The notes: generated from the sequence alone by a model not told the origin. A DNA stretch of 64,000 bases from Buttiauxella agrestis ATCC 33320 (GCF_000735355.1 NZ_JMPI01000050.1:18899-82898), one strand, 5' to 3'; counted from the stretch's first letter, positions 24,921-35,528 are shown. Numbers and translations: made by a program.

Positions 24921-26111
24921 TCAATTACATACCCATTCATCAATCATATTCGCCCAATCTTGCAGCATCTCTGATCTCTGCTCGCGGTACTCGGCTTTAT
25001 TATAAACAGCCCGTACCCCTTTCTGTTCATGCGCAAGGCACTTCTCAATCCAGTCAGTATTGTACCCGGCCTCGTGTAGTAAGGTGCTAGCTGTACGCCG
25101 TAAATCATGGGGGCCAAACTTGGGCAATGACTGCCCTTCTTTCTGTGCCAGACGATACGTCAGTGTCAAAACCCGGTTTAAAGTAGCGCTACTCATTGGC
25201 GCATCGGAATCGTAGCGCGAAGGAAGGATAAAATCAGAACTACCGGCAAAGGTTTTGAGAGCAATCAAAATATCCATTGCCTGTCGGGGAAGAAAAACCA
25301 AATGTGGATTACGTCGTTTCATCCTCTCCTTTGGTATCGTCCATACTGCTTCACTAAAATTGATCTCGTTCCAGGTCGCGTTAGTAAGCTCACTTTTACG
25401 TACCATCGTTAACAGCAAAAGTTTAACCACTGCTCTGATTGATGGCGTCGTTCCTATCCGTTCCATATAACGATACATCAGACCGATTTCAATTGGCGTC
25501 AATGCCCTGTCACGAGGCTCAAATTTCGCTATGCTTGCAGGCCGTACCAAATCAGCTGGATTATCCACCTTCTGACCGCGCTCAATAGCCCAGCGATAGA
25601 CTTGCAATACAATCTCTCTGGCGTGCACAGCTGTCGCCGGTGCCCCTCTCTCGACAATGTTATCGGTTAATGCTCGTAAGTCTTCATGTGTAATCTCGGT
25701 CAATTTCTGCTGCGCAAATTTTGACTTCAACTCCCTTTGATATACCGAACGCCTCATATCACGCGTCGATTCAGCCATTTGATAACCGCGTAACCATTTC
25801 TCAGCCCACGCACCAAAAGTCTCCGCATCTTTGATACGCGCTTTATCTCTGGCTTTTTCCCTAGCAGGCGATCTTCCACTGGCAACCATTTTTTTGGCTT
25901 CATTGAGCCGTTCACGCGCTTCTGCAAGCGTGATCCCTCCAACACCATAGCGGCCAAAAGTAACGGTCTCCTGTCTTCCGTTTATTAAATAGTTATAACG
26001 AAATGAGATCGTTCCTGCCGGAGTGACCGCAACATACAGACCATCACGGTCATTAACTTTATAGAGTTTCTCCTTCGGCTTAAGGTGACGCAGCCTGGTG
26101 TCAGTCAACAT
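24921..26111 (-). CDS. int: P4-type tyrosine integrase
   Basis: 396 residues. The N-terminal arm-binding domain has KVNDRDGLYVAVTPAG...FRYNYLINGRQETVTFGRYG, typical of P4-family integrases. A SAM-like core-binding domain follows. Catalytic residues are Arg238 (LTMVRKSEL), His335 and Arg338 (HDLRR), His361 (LAHEQ) and Tyr370 (VYNKAEY). All are present, so the enzyme should be active. It lies about 300 bp from the guaA attachment site and is transcribed away from it. Confidence 0.93.
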   Translation of the reverse strand: MLTDTRLRHLKPKEKLYKVNDRDGLYVAVTPAGTISFRYNYLINGRQETVTFGRYGVGGITLAEARERLNEAKKMVASGRSPAREKARDKARIKDAETFGAWAEKWLRGYQMAESTRDMRRSVYQRELKSKFAQQKLTEITHEDLRALTDNIVERGAPATAVHAREIVLQVYRWAIERGQKVDNPADLVRPASIAKFEPRDRALTPIEIGLMYRYMERIGTTPSIRAVVKLLLLTMVRKSELTNATWNEINFSEAVWTIPKERMKRRNPHLVFLPRQAMDILIALKTFAGSSDFILPSRYDSDAPMSSATLNRVLTLTYRLAQKEGQSLPKFGPHDLRRTASTLLHEAGYNTDWIEKCLAHEQKGVRAVYNKAEYREQRSEMLQDWANMIDEWVCN

Positions 26112-26419
26112 GGTTTATTGTTTTCCTTTAATCAAAAAATACCATGTTGTAAAAAATTCAGAAAAGCTATTTAACTCTCTGTTTTTAATTGATTTATAAA
26201 AAACAAATACCATAACTCAACCGAAATTTATCACATGGTACTTTTTCAAACCTGAATTCGAAACCAGAGAGTACCATCAAAAATTCCATTGAAAAAACCG
26301 TGCTTCCCGTTGCTAACAGCTGCCAGAAAGTGCCAGACACAAAAACAAAAAAGCCCGCAGTTACGCAGGCTTAGAGGTACTTTACTGCTTTTACGTGCAG
26401 GCTGTTGCCAGACGTTAAA
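26112..26419. other. Integrase arm-site region and new guaA 3' flank
   Basis: 308 bp without a gene. TACCAT or ATGGTA repeats occur at 26140, 26208, 26235 and 26272; a matching TACCAT at 4624 is near the left end. These are candidate integrase arm-type sites. A hairpin terminator for guaA lies at 26345-26372. Confidence 0.6.
26345..26372 (-). terminator. Island-supplied terminator for guaA
   Basis: On the minus strand GCCTGCG, loop, TGCGGGC is followed by TTTTTTG. It replaces the original terminator that the insertion moved 22 kb away. Confidence 0.65.
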
Positions 26420-27997
26420 TCATTCCCACTCGATAGTCGCTGGCGGTTTGCCAGAAATATCGTAAACCACACGGGAAATACCGTTAACTTCGTTGATAAT
26501 GCGGTTGGAAACACGGCCAAGGAAATCGTATGGCAGGTGCGCCCAATGCGCGGTCATAAAGTCGATGGTTTCAACTGCACGCAGTGAGACAACCCAATCG
26601 TATTTACGGCCATCGCCCATCACGCCAACAGAGCGTACCGGCAAGAACACGGTAAATGCCTGGCTGACTTTGTTGTAGAGATCCGCTTTATGCAGTTCTT
26701 CAATAAAGATCGCATCAGCACGACGCAGCAGGTCGCAATACTCTTTCTTCACTTCACCCAGCACGCGCACGCCTAAACCTGGCCCCGGGAACGGGTGGCG
26801 GTAAAGCATGTCGTATGGCAGGCCCAGTTCCAGGCCAATTTTGCGCACTTCATCTTTGAACAGCTCACGCAGCGGCTCAACCAGACCCATCTTCATCTCT
26901 TTCGGCAAGCCGCCCACGTTGTGGTGAGATTTGATGACGTGTGCTTTACCGGTCGCAGAAGCAGCAGATTCGATAACGTCAGGATAAATGGTACCCTGAG
27001 CCAACCACTTCACGTCTTCTAGTTTCAGTGCTTCTTCATCGAACACTTCAACAAACACGCGGCCAATGATTTTACGTTTTGCTTCCGGATCGTTCTCACC
27101 CGCCAACGCGGACAGGAAACGTTCTTCGCCTTTAACGTGAATGATGTTCAGACCGAAGTGATCGCCAAACATATCCATCACTTGTTCAGCTTCGTTCAAA
27201 CGCAGCAGGCCGTTATCAACGAATACACAAGTCAGACGGTCGCCAATCGCGCGGTGCAGCAGCATTGCGGTAACGGAAGAATCCACGCCACCTGACAAGC
27301 CCAGAATCACTTTGTCATTGCCCACTTGTTCACGCAGGCGAACAATCGCATCTTCGATGATTTTTGCCGGAGTCCACAGTGCTTCGCAGCCGCAGATATC
27401 CAGAACAAAACGTTCCAGCAAACGCTGGCCCTGACGGGTATGGGTCACTTCCGGGTGGAACTGCACACCATAGAAACGTTTTTCTTCGTTCGCCATAATC
27501 GCGAACGGGCATGTTTCGGTGCTGGCAACGGTCACGAAGTCTGAAGGGATCGCGGTGACTTTATCGCCGTGGCTCATCCAGACATCGAGAAGCGGTTTGC
27601 CATCTGCACTCAGGGAATCTTCGATACCGCGAACCAGTGCGCTGTCTGTTTTAACTTCGACCTGTGCGTAACCAAATTCACGTTCGTTAGAACCCTCAAC
27701 GTGGCCGCCAAGCTGCATCGCCATGGTCTGCATGCCGTAGCACACGCCAAATACTGGCACACCTGCGGTGAAGACATATTCAGGCGCACGTGGGCTGTTA
27801 TGTTCAGTGGTACTTTCCGGGCCACCAGAAAGGATGATACCGCTTGGGTTGAAATCACGAATCTGTGCTTCAGTGACATCCCATGCCCACAGCTCACAGT
27901 AAACGCCCAATTCACGCACACGGCGCGCAACGAGTTGAGTGTACTGAGAACCGAAATCAAGGATAAGTATGCGATGTTTATGGATATTTTCCGTCAT
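26420..27997 (-). CDS. guaA: GMP synthase (glutamine-hydrolysing)
   Basis: 525 residues, the normal GuaA length. It converts XMP, glutamine and ATP into GMP. The N-terminal class I amidotransferase has GVCYGMQ with the nucleophilic cysteine, and HPEVTHT. The ATP-pyrophosphatase domain has LSGGVDSS, and the C-terminal dimerisation domain ends PPATIEWE. It lies 66 bp after guaB on the same strand, as the guaBA operon. Its 3' end is the island attachment site, and the coding sequence is kept intact. Confidence 0.97.
   Translation of the reverse strand: MTENIHKHRILILDFGSQYTQLVARRVRELGVYCELWAWDVTEAQIRDFNPSGIILSGGPESTTEHNSPRAPEYVFTAGVPVFGVCYGMQTMAMQLGGHVEGSNEREFGYAQVEVKTDSALVRGIEDSLSADGKPLLDVWMSHGDKVTAIPSDFVTVASTETCPFAIMANEEKRFYGVQFHPEVTHTRQGQRLLERFVLDICGCEALWTPAKIIEDAIVRLREQVGNDKVILGLSGGVDSSVTAMLLHRAIGDRLTCVFVDNGLLRLNEAEQVMDMFGDHFGLNIIHVKGEERFLSALAGENDPEAKRKIIGRVFVEVFDEEALKLEDVKWLAQGTIYPDVIESAASATGKAHVIKSHHNVGGLPKEMKMGLVEPLRELFKDEVRKIGLELGLPYDMLYRHPFPGPGLGVRVLGEVKKEYCDLLRRADAIFIEELHKADLYNKVSQAFTVFLPVRSVGVMGDGRKYDWVVSLRAVETIDFMTAHWAHLPYDFLGRVSNRIINEVNGISRVVYDISGKPPATIEWE
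26422..26434. repeat. Right attachment site (attR core) in guaA
   Basis: ATTCCCACTCGAT, the second copy of the 13-bp repeat. On the minus strand it encodes I-E-W-E and the first base of the stop; the island supplies the rest, changing TAA to TGA. Confidence 0.88.
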
Positions 27998-28024
27998 TGA
28001 GGCTAATTCCGAGGCAAGTGAAAC

Positions 28025-28055
28025 AAAATAAAAACACCCGGCATAAAGCCGGGCG
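28025..28055 (-). terminator. Hairpin between guaB and guaA
   Basis: GCCCGGC-TTTAT-GCCGGGTG followed by a T-rich run on the minus strand. It may partly end guaB transcripts before guaA. Confidence 0.6.
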
Positions 28056-28063
28056 CAGAAATT

Positions 28064-29530
28064 TTAAGAACCCATACGGTAGTTCGGGGACTCTTTAGTA
28101 ATCGTCACATCGTGAACGTGACTTTCCTGAATGCCCGCACCGCTGATGCGTACAAATTCCGCTTTGGTACGCAGCTCGTCGATAGTACCACAGCCGGTCA
28201 GACCCATGCAGGAGCGCAGGCCACCCATTTGCTGGTGAACGATCTCTTTCAGGTGGCCTTTGTAAGCCACGCGGCCTTCGATACCTTCCGGCACCAGTTT
28301 GTCCGCTGCGTTGTCAGTCTGGAAGTAACGGTCTGAAGAACCTTTAGACATCGCGCCCAGGGAACCCATACCGCGGTAGGATTTGAAAGAACGGCCCTGG
28401 TAAAGTTCGATTTCACCTGGAGATTCTTCAGTCCCTGCCAACATACCGCCAACCATCACCGCAGAAGCGCCTGCTGCGATAGCTTTCGCAATATCGCCGG
28501 AGAAGCGGATACCACCGTCAGCAATAACCGGGATGCCGGTACCTTCCAGCGCTTCAACTGCGTCAGCAACCGCAGTGATTTGTGGAACGCCCACGCCAGT
28601 AACGATACGAGTGGTACAGATGGAGCCAGGACCGATACCGACTTTAACCGCACTCACACCAGCGTCAGCCAGCGCGCGAGCGCCGTTCGCCGTAGCCACG
28701 TTGCCGCCAATGATTTGCAGGTCAGGATATTTAGCGCGAGTTTCACGAATACGTTGCAGAACGCCTTCGGAGTGACCGTGAGAGGAGTCAATCAGCAAAA
28801 CATCGACACCAGCGGCTACCAGAGCGTCGATACGCTCTTCGTTGCCCGCACCTGCGCCAACGGCAGCCCCAACACGCAGACGGCCCTGGTCGTCTTTACA
28901 GGCGTTAGGTTTACGTTCTGCTTTCTGGAAGTCTTTTACGGTAATCATGCCCTGCAGGTGGAAGTTGCCATCGACAACCAATGCCTTCTCAACGCGTTTT
29001 TCGTGCATTTTAGACAGCACAACATCACGCGCTTCGCCTTCTTTCACGGTAACCAGACGCTCTTTCGGGGTCATGTACACGCTGACAGGCTGGTTTAAGT
29101 CAGTGACGAAGCGAACGTCACGACCGGTGATAATACCGACCAGTTCGTTGGCTTCGGTGACAACAGGATAACCCGCGAAACCATTACGTGCGGTGAGTTC
29201 TTTAACTTCGTGCAGAGTGGTTGTCGGCAGCACGGTCTGTGGGTCAGTCACAACGCCACTTTCGTGTTTTTTCACGCGTTTGACTTCTTCAGCCTGGCGC
29301 TCAATCGACATATTTTTGTGGATGAAACCAAGTCCACCTTCCTGAGCCAAAGAAATGGCCAGACGGGCTTCCGTTACGGTATCCATGGCTGCGGACAGCA
29401 TAGGGATATTCAAACGAATAGTTTTGGTCAACTGGGTGCTGAGATCGGCCGTGTTAGGCAGAACTGTAGAGTGAGCTGGAACGAGGAGAACGTCATCAAA
29501 CGTCAGTGCTTCTTTAGCGATTCGTAGCAT
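28064..29530 (-). CDS. guaB: IMP dehydrogenase
   Basis: 488 residues, standard for GuaB. It oxidises IMP to XMP with NAD+, the rate-limiting step of GMP synthesis. The TIM barrel is interrupted by a tandem CBS (Bateman) domain at about 95-210. The active-site loop [15 protein letters not shown] carries the catalytic cysteine, and [15 protein letters not shown] and a flap segment near 400 follow. It heads the guaBA operon; a PurR box and a TATAAT lie upstream. Confidence 0.97.
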   Translation of the reverse strand: MLRIAKEALTFDDVLLVPAHSTVLPNTADLSTQLTKTIRLNIPMLSAAMDTVTEARLAISLAQEGGLGFIHKNMSIERQAEEVKRVKKHESGVVTDPQTVLPTTTLHEVKELTARNGFAGYPVVTEANELVGIITGRDVRFVTDLNQPVSVYMTPKERLVTVKEGEARDVVLSKMHEKRVEKALVVDGNFHLQGMITVKDFQKAERKPNACKDDQGRLRVGAAVGAGAGNEERIDALVAAGVDVLLIDSSHGHSEGVLQRIRETRAKYPDLQIIGGNVATANGARALADAGVSAVKVGIGPGSICTTRIVTGVGVPQITAVADAVEALEGTGIPVIADGGIRFSGDIAKAIAAGASAVMVGGMLAGTEESPGEIELYQGRSFKSYRGMGSLGAMSKGSSDRYFQTDNAADKLVPEGIEGRVAYKGHLKEIVHQQMGGLRSCMGLTGCGTIDELRTKAEFVRISGAGIQESHVHDVTITKESPNYRMGS

Positions 29531-29581
29531 GGCAATATCTCAACCTGGGGTGAATGAGAACAGATAAAATATTGCCGCGGC

Positions 29582-29607
29582 ATTATACAGAGCGGAATCG
29601 ATTGCAT
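29582..29607 (-). promoter_or_regulatory. guaBA promoter with PurR operator
   Basis: On the minus strand, ATGCAATCGATTCCGC (29607-29592) fits the PurR consensus ANGCAANCGNTTNCNT except for the last base. It is followed after 4 bp by a perfect -10, TATAAT (29587-29582). PurR would occlude the promoter, as in E. coli. Confidence 0.75.
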
Positions 29608-29657
29608 CCACACTTTTTTAAGAAAACTCCTTGCCTAGGAGAATACGAAAGGTACTA

Positions 29658-29685
29658 TTGACCGAATAACTTGCTGATTTAGAAT
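29658..29685 (+). promoter_or_regulatory. Candidate xseA promoter
   Basis: TTGACC, 16-bp spacer, TAGAAT. The -10 ends only 14 bp before the ATG, so the leader would be very short; the assignment is tentative. Confidence 0.4.
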
Positions 29686-29699
29686 TTGATCCAGGTCAC

Positions 29700-31082
29700 A
29701 TGCCAACGATAAATACTCCATCAATTTTTACCGTCAGCCGTCTGAATCAGACGGTTAGAATGCTGCTGGAACAAGAGATGGGGCAAGTCTGGATCAGCGG
29801 TGAAATTTCCAACTTCACCCAACCGGCTTCCGGTCACTGGTACTTCACGCTCAAAGACGATACCGCACAAATTCGTGGTGCGATGTTCCGTAACAGCAAT
29901 CGTCGCGTCACCTTCCGTCCGCAACATGGGCAGCAGGTTTTGGTGCGTGCGACTCTGACTCTGTACGAGCCACGCGGTGATTATCAGATTATCGTTGAAA
30001 GCATGCAACCGGCGGGCGAAGGTTTGTTACAGCAGCAATACGAAGAGCTGAAACAACGCCTCACCGCTGAAGGTTTGTTTGAACAAATCCATAAGCAACA
30101 ACTGCCGACGCCTGCGCATCAGGTCGGCGTGATTACTTCAAAAACTGGTGCCGCGCTGCATGACATTTTGCACGTGCTCAAACGCCGCGACCCTTCTCTG
30201 CCGGTAATTATTTATCCGACCGCTGTTCAGGGCGCTGATGCGCCGATGCAAATCATACGCGCTATTGAGCTGGCAAACGTGCGCAAAGAGTGTGACGTGC
30301 TGATTGTCGGGCGCGGCGGCGGCTCGCTGGAAGATTTATGGAGCTTTAACGATGAGCGCGTTGTCAGGGCTATCTTCGCAAGCAAGATCCCGATCGTTAG
30401 TGCCGTAGGGCATGAAACTGACGTCACGATCGCCGATTTTGTCGCAGATGTCCGCGCGCCAACGCCTTCAGCCGCAGCGGAAATTGTCAGCCGTAATCAG
30501 CTCGAATTACTGCGTCAGTTGCAATCGTCGCAGCAGCGTATGGAAATGGCGATGGATTATTATCTCGCCCAGCGCACGCAGCGCTTCACGCGCTTACAAC
30601 ATCGCCTGCAACAACAACATCCGCAACTGCGCCTGGCTCGCCAACAAACGACGCTTGAGCGTTTACAGCAGCGTTTGACCGTGGCAATGGACGCAAAACT
30701 GCGCCGCAGTTCGCAACAGCAGCAGCGCCTGATGCAGCGTTTGAACCAGCAACAACCACAAGCTCGAATTCATCGCGCCCAGACTCGTTTACAGCAGTTG
30801 GAATATCGTTTATCGCAGGTGGTCACGGCGCGTCTTAGCCAGACTCGCCAACGCTTCGGCACGGCTATCGCACAGCTTGAAGCGGTCAGTCCGCTGGCGA
30901 CCCTGGCGCGTGGTTATAGCGTCACAACGGCGACAGATGGCAAAGTGCTGAAGAAAACCAAACAGGTCAATTCTGGGGATACGCTAACAACGCGTCTGGA
31001 AGATGGCTGGGTGGAAAGCCAGGTCACCGGCATTACACCGGTGAAGCCTGTACGCAAGCGTAAAACGGCGGCGAAAAGCTAA
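29700..31082 (+). CDS. xseA: Exodeoxyribonuclease VII large subunit
   Basis: 460 residues. With XseB it degrades single-stranded DNA into oligonucleotides. The N-terminal OB fold has [24 protein letters not shown]. The catalytic domain has [37 protein letters not shown] and [18 protein letters not shown] long Q/R-rich coiled coil spans about 265-385, and the conserved LARGYSVTT is near the C-terminus. It is divergent from guaB and convergent with yfgJ, as in E. coli. Confidence 0.95.
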   Translation: MPTINTPSIFTVSRLNQTVRMLLEQEMGQVWISGEISNFTQPASGHWYFTLKDDTAQIRGAMFRNSNRRVTFRPQHGQQVLVRATLTLYEPRGDYQIIVESMQPAGEGLLQQQYEELKQRLTAEGLFEQIHKQQLPTPAHQVGVITSKTGAALHDILHVLKRRDPSLPVIIYPTAVQGADAPMQIIRAIELANVRKECDVLIVGRGGGSLEDLWSFNDERVVRAIFASKIPIVSAVGHETDVTIADFVADVRAPTPSAAAEIVSRNQLELLRQLQSSQQRMEMAMDYYLAQRTQRFTRLQHRLQQQHPQLRLARQQTTLERLQQRLTVAMDAKLRRSSQQQQRLMQRLNQQQPQARIHRAQTRLQQLEYRLSQVVTARLSQTRQRFGTAIAQLEAVSPLATLARGYSVTTATDGKVLKKTKQVNSGDTLTTRLEDGWVESQVTGITPVKPVRKRKTAAKS

Positions 31083-31085
31083 AAC

Positions 31086-31307
31086 TTATTCGACAACAGG
31101 CACGAACTCGACGCGTTTCTTCGAGATCAAACCATGTCCATTCTGGCAAAAATAATCCACCGCACCGCAGGCTTTTAAAACTTCCAGCGGCTTGTGGCAA
31201 TCCGGGCAGCGAGCCTCAAGACGAAAATCCTGTTTGCAGGCTTCACATTGCGCGCCTGTATCGGTTGGCTGGAGCGGGTTTTCACACACCGGGCATTTCG
31301 TTTCCAT
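31086..31307 (-). CDS. yfgJ: Zinc-ribbon protein YfgJ
   Basis: 73 residues from ATG 31307, which keeps the conserved METKCPVC start. Two CxxC pairs (CPVC, CEAC), a third CPDC and the ending VDYFCQNGHGLISKKRVEF match the YfgJ family of small zinc ribbons. The role is unknown. It ends 3 bp from the end of xseA. Confidence 0.9.
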   Translation of the reverse strand: METKCPVCENPLQPTDTGAQCEACKQDFRLEARCPDCHKPLEVLKACGAVDYFCQNGHGLISKKRVEFVPVVE

Positions 31308-31477
31308 AATTACTCCTTTCAGTTCTGCAACTCTATTCATCTTTTGTTGTACCCAGATGGAAACCTAAGCGCAAACCGATGGAATCGGAACACAACTGCA
31401 TTTTTATTATTCGCCGGGAAGGTTTATTCCAAATATCGTCATTCGCATGCTGAGAATTATAGTTCCTCAATGCTTTC

Positions 31478-32473
31478 TCAAAATGATTCTCGCAACAGCC
31501 AGGGACTATCGACCAGCACTTTCTCTCGGTGGCTGTCGCCGTTGATGATGTGCAATGTACTTAAGCGCCCAATCTCATAGTGCGGTAGCTGGACAGTGGA
31601 TAGCGGGGGGATAAACAAATTCCCGATCCCTACGAGGTTATCGTACCCAAGAACAGCAATATCCTGTGGGATTCGGATCCCTTGTGTCAACAGCGTCTGA
31701 TATACCATAAATGCAATACGGTCATTGCCACAGATCACCGAATCAAATTGCGGTTGCCCCTGATAGATATGCGCCAGCAGAATGTCCGGAATATCACGGT
31801 AGTGCTCGTCACCATATTGCATATAGCAGTGCTCAAGCGTATCGGGATTGATATTGGCTTCACGGCAAGCGCGATCAAGCCCCCGACAGCGGCGAAGCGT
31901 CGCCAGATGGTTGGCAGGTAAATGCAAGCAGAGAGGGCGACGATACCCCGCCGCTAATAGCGCCTGCACTGCGGTATACTGCCCTTGTTCATCGTTAGGA
32001 ATATAGCTGGCAACCAGTTCTCCCTTGTTCTCGCAATTGGCGAGTACAAGGGGATGCTTCAGCAACCTGGGGGAGATACTCACTTCGCGCAGCCCCATGG
32101 TGGTGAAAATAATCCCCCCAGGCCGGTGCGCGAGTAGCAGATCGACAATATCGTCAGGATTGTCATCAGCAAACATGTTAACCACGAAGCTATTCCAGCC
32201 ATACGCCCGTGCGGTTTCTTCGATAGACAGCGTAATTTCGACTGAAAAAGGGGTAGTGACTGTATCCAGAGCAAGCACGCCAATTGTTTTATTCCTGGAG
32301 CCAACACGACGCACCTGGCGGGCAGACAGATCCGGCACATAGTTGAGCTGTAAGATAGCCTCCTGCACCCGTGAAAGGGTTTCAGGTTTCACGCGTTTCG
32401 GATCATTCAGCACCCGCGACACGGTCATTAGAGATACATTGGCCAGTCTGGCCACATCTTTTAAAGACGCCAT
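31478..32473 (-). CDS. cscR: LacI-family repressor, CscR-like
   Basis: 331 residues. The HTH and hinge read MASLKDVARLANVSLMTVSRVLND...NYVPDLSARQVR, followed by a periplasmic-binding-like sugar domain with VLALDTVTTPFSVEI, HRPGGIIFTTMGLR and DIAVLGYDNLVGIGNLFIPPL. This pattern and length match the sucrose repressor CscR. It is transcribed away from the permease-hydrolase operon across a 264-bp region holding two LacI-type palindromes. The inducer is probably fructose or a fructoside. Confidence 0.87.
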   Translation of the reverse strand: MASLKDVARLANVSLMTVSRVLNDPKRVKPETLSRVQEAILQLNYVPDLSARQVRRVGSRNKTIGVLALDTVTTPFSVEITLSIEETARAYGWNSFVVNMFADDNPDDIVDLLLAHRPGGIIFTTMGLREVSISPRLLKHPLVLANCENKGELVASYIPNDEQGQYTAVQALLAAGYRRPLCLHLPANHLATLRRCRGLDRACREANINPDTLEHCYMQYGDEHYRDIPDILLAHIYQGQPQFDSVICGNDRIAFMVYQTLLTQGIRIPQDIAVLGYDNLVGIGNLFIPPLSTVQLPHYEIGRLSTLHIINGDSHREKVLVDSPWLLRESF

Positions 32474-32627
32474 AACCTTCCATTAAAAAACTAACGATCC
32501 AATCCTGGTTTTGCACTCGATCCAGCGATTTAAGGGTTGTGATCAAACGCGAATTCCCTATTTTAAGCATCGAACCCCAAGGCTATGCAAACCACGATAA
32601 AAAATTTGATCTTGATCGCAACATATT

Positions 32628-32708
32628 AATGTTAACGTTAACTTTTGTGATTAACATCGGTTAACAAGCCAAAATTAAGTGTATATCAAAAATGTTAACG
32701 TTACCATT
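32628..32708. promoter_or_regulatory. Two LacI-type operators between cscR and the fructoside operon
   Basis: AATGTTAACGTTAACTTT at 32628-32645 and AATGTTAACGTTACCATT at 32691-32708 share the core TTAACGTTA and are 63 bp apart, allowing a repression loop. They are the natural targets of the adjacent repressor. Half-matches to the CRP site (TGTGA) occur at about 32537 and 32645. Confidence 0.7.
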
Positions 32709-32737
32709 TTTGCATACCCTCTTATGAGATTACATAA

Positions 32738-33976
32738 ATGAAAAAACGGCCTTCACGCAGCTACCTGCTGCTCAGCGCTCTGCTGTTCTTTTTCTTTGTG
32801 ACTTGGTCCTCGTCAAGTTCACTTCTCTCCATTTGGCTTAACCAGGAAGTGGGGCTAAAAACATCGGAAACCGGCATTATCTTTTCCGTATTATCCGTTT
32901 CCGCGCTCTTCGCTCAGGTTTGTTATGGCTTTATCCAGGATCGACTTGGCCTGCGCAAACATCTGTTATGGTTCATCACCGCCCTGCTGATCCTCTCCGG
33001 CCCCGCTTATCTGCTGTTTAGCTATTTGCTGAGCATCAACATTCTGTTGGGGAGCGCGTTCGGTGGTTTATTTATCGGGCTGACATTTAATGGTGGTATC
33101 GGCGTTCTGGAGTCTTATACCGAGCGCGTTGCGCGTCAGAGTACCTTTGAGTTTGGACGGGCCCGCATGTGGGGGTCTCTGGGCTGGGCTGTCGCCACGT
33201 TTTTTGCCGGGTTACTGTTTAATATCAACCCTGACCTTAACTTCCTGGTGGCCTCTTGCTCAGGGATAATCTTCTTCTGCCTGCTGCTCCGCTTAAAAGT
33301 CGCGGCTCCGGCAAGCATGGAGAAACTCGAAATAGGCGCTAAAAAAGTCTCCCTGACAGATGCCCTGCGCTTGCTCACCTTACCGCACTTCTGGGCACTT
33401 ATCTTCTTTGTGGTCGGAACCTGCATTTACGGCGTATACGACCAGCAATTCCCGGTCTATTTCTCTTCACAGTTCCCGACATTAAGAGAAGGGAACGCGA
33501 TGTTTGGCTATTTAAACTCCTTCCAGGTCTTTCTAGAGGCAGCAGGCATGTTTTGTGCACCGTGGCTGGTTAACCGCATTGGCGCTAAAAATGGTCTGAT
33601 ATTCGCAGGGATGGTAATGGCGCTGCGCATGATTGCTTCCGGTCTGGTGGAAGGACCCCTGCTGATTTCAATTACCAAACTGCTTCACGCTGTTGAACTG
33701 CCGATACTGTTAGTCGCCATTTTTAAATACAACAGTCTAAATTTCGATAAACGCCTGTCCTCCACGATTTATCTGGTGGGATTCGCCTGCACCAGCTCGA
33801 TTATTGGCTCCGTGTTATCCCCGCTGGCGGGCTTTAGCTATGAGAAATTCGGCTTCGCTCAGTCCTATCTGATCATGGGCATTACGGTGTTCTGCACCAC
33901 GTTTATTTCCATTTTCCTTTTGCGCTCAAATCAACCCTCATCTGAGCCATCCTTTCTGCAGCAAAACGCTGTTTAA
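32738..33976 (+). CDS. cscB: Oligosaccharide:H+ symporter of the LacY/CscB family
   Basis: 412 residues with about 12 hydrophobic helices. The loop 2-3 motif YGFIQDRLGLRKHLLW and the ESYTERVARQSTFEFGRARMWGSLGWA stretch are hallmarks of the LacY/CscB/RafB branch of the major facilitator family. It would import sucrose or short fructo-oligosaccharides across the inner membrane with protons. First gene of the operon, opposite the CscR-like repressor. The exact substrate is inferred from the neighbouring GH32 genes. Confidence 0.82.
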   Translation: MKKRPSRSYLLLSALLFFFFVTWSSSSSLLSIWLNQEVGLKTSETGIIFSVLSVSALFAQVCYGFIQDRLGLRKHLLWFITALLILSGPAYLLFSYLLSINILLGSAFGGLFIGLTFNGGIGVLESYTERVARQSTFEFGRARMWGSLGWAVATFFAGLLFNINPDLNFLVASCSGIIFFCLLLRLKVAAPASMEKLEIGAKKVSLTDALRLLTLPHFWALIFFVVGTCIYGVYDQQFPVYFSSQFPTLREGNAMFGYLNSFQVFLEAAGMFCAPWLVNRIGAKNGLIFAGMVMALRMIASGLVEGPLLISITKLLHAVELPILLVAIFKYNSLNFDKRLSSTIYLVGFACTSSIIGSVLSPLAGFSYEKFGFAQSYLIMGITVFCTTFISIFLLRSNQPSSEPSFLQQNAV

Positions 33977-33995
33977 TGTACTGAGAGTAAAGACA

Positions 33996-35432
33996 ATGAC
34001 ATCCTTATTAGAACAGGCTGAACAGACGCTGGAAAAAGCACAATCCGCTATCAATCCACGCTGGTATCCGCGGTATCACCTTGCCGCTCGCGCAGGCTGG
34101 ATGAATGATCCTAACGGCCTGGTGTGGTTTGATGGTTGGTATCACGCGTTTTATCAACATCACCCCTATTCCCCTCAATGGGGTCCGATGCACTGGGGGC
34201 ACGCCCGCAGCAAAGATCTGGTGCACTGGGAACATCTACCGGTTGCGCTGGCCCCGGAAGGCCCGGCGGATAAAGACGGCTGTTTCTCCGGCTCCGCCGT
34301 GGTGGACGGCGATACGCTGGCGCTGATTTATACCGGACATAAATTTCACGGTTCGGCAGACACCGACGACAATCTCTACCAGGTGCAGTGCCTGGCAAGC
34401 AGCTGTGACGGCATCCATTTTGAACGGCATGGCATGGTGATTGATACACCGCCAGGACTGCATCATTTTCGCGATCCGAAGGTGTGGCGCGAAGGTGAGT
34501 TCTGGTACATGGTTGTCGGTTCCCGCGTGGAGAATACTGGCCAGGTGCGCCTGTACCGCTCCACCGATCTCCGTGAGTGGCACGACAAAGGTATTTTCGC
34601 CGAGGCTGACGAAGGCATGGGTTTTATGTGGGAATGCCCGGATTTCTTTACCCTGGGAGATAAGCGCGTCCTGATGTTCTCCCCACAAGGGATGGCGGCG
34701 GAAGGTTATCATCATCGCAACCTCTTCCAGAGTGGCTATTTGCTCGGGGAATGGCAGCCAGGACAACCGTTCACCCATAATGGAGAATTTATTGAGCTGG
34801 ACCATGGACACGACTTTTATGCTCCGCAAAGTTTCCTGACCCCGGATAACCGCCGCATTGTCATCGGCTGGCTGGCTATGTGGGAATCGCCGATGCCCGA
34901 ACAGCAGGATGGATGGGCCGGTATGCTCTCTCTCCCGCGTGAATTAAGCCTTGATGACAATCATCGTGTGAAGATGAAACCCGCTGACGAAGTCACCGCA
35001 CTGCGCGGCAGCTATTATCCCGCGCCCGTTCGCGACCTGAATAATCAGAAAGTCCTTGTCACGGCAAATGCCGAAGCGGTCGAGGTGCAGCTGGCATGGG
35101 ATCTGAGCGCGTCTACGGCTGAACAGTTTGGCATGGCGTTAGGCGACGGGCTGAGAATATACGTCGACAATCAGGCCCAGCGTCTGGTGGTGGAGCGTAG
35201 CTATCCGAAATATTCACTTGAAGGGACGCGCAGCATTCCGCTGCCCGCAAACAGCTTACTGTCACTGCGAATATTTATTGATCGCTCATCAGTGGAAGTA
35301 TTTGTTAACGATGGCGACGCTTGCTTAAGCAGCCGAATTTATCCGCAGCCGGATCAACGCGATATTTCACTGTTTGCGAATCACGGTATTGCCTCATTAC
35401 AAGATGCCGGATACTGGTCTTTGGATAAATAA
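33996..35432 (+). CDS. cscA: Cytoplasmic GH32 invertase/sucrose hydrolase, CscA-like
   Basis: 478 residues without a signal peptide. The GH32 motifs are WMNDPNG near residue 36 (nucleophile Asp), FRDPKVW near 157 (transition-state Asp) and WECPDFF near 210 (acid/base Glu), followed by the C-terminal beta-sandwich with FIDRSSVEVFVNDG. The size equals that of CscA. It cleaves terminal fructose from sucrose or imported fructo-oligosaccharides. 19 bp separate it from the permease gene. Confidence 0.9.
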   Translation: MTSLLEQAEQTLEKAQSAINPRWYPRYHLAARAGWMNDPNGLVWFDGWYHAFYQHHPYSPQWGPMHWGHARSKDLVHWEHLPVALAPEGPADKDGCFSGSAVVDGDTLALIYTGHKFHGSADTDDNLYQVQCLASSCDGIHFERHGMVIDTPPGLHHFRDPKVWREGEFWYMVVGSRVENTGQVRLYRSTDLREWHDKGIFAEADEGMGFMWECPDFFTLGDKRVLMFSPQGMAAEGYHHRNLFQSGYLLGEWQPGQPFTHNGEFIELDHGHDFYAPQSFLTPDNRRIVIGWLAMWESPMPEQQDGWAGMLSLPRELSLDDNHRVKMKPADEVTALRGSYYPAPVRDLNNQKVLVTANAEAVEVQLAWDLSASTAEQFGMALGDGLRIYVDNQAQRLVVERSYPKYSLEGTRSIPLPANSLLSLRIFIDRSSVEVFVNDGDACLSSRIYPQPDQRDISLFANHGIASLQDAGYWSLDK

Positions 35433-35528
35433 TCCCACTCAGTTTCGACGTGTTTCTTACATTGAAAGCTTTTTATTTCTGCCAGTCTCTGGCTGGCATA
35501 TTACTGTCTGGAATAATGAGATAGCAAA

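Larger units (their letters stand above)
4539..26434. mobile_element. Integrative mobilisable island at guaA, IncP-linked
   Basis: About 21.9 kb bounded by direct repeats of ATTCCCACTCGAT, which on the minus strand are the last codons of guaA. A tyrosine integrase lies next to guaA. Contents are foreign to the conserved ppx-guaA neighbourhood: two DUF262 genes, an OLD/UvrD pair, a methylase-helicase-GIY-YIG operon, trbJ-trbK-trbL homologues, traJ remnant, RP4-type oriT, iterons, repA, alpA and int. No relaxase gene is present, so it should need a helper. The right third is clearly more AT-rich than the cargo. Four KorB operators and one KorA operator point to an IncP plasmid as the helper. 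Confidence 0.93.

Noticed and set aside
4539..26434. Prophage
   Set aside because: No capsid, terminase, tail, lysis or phage repressor genes; integrase and AlpA fit a P4-type mobilisable island.
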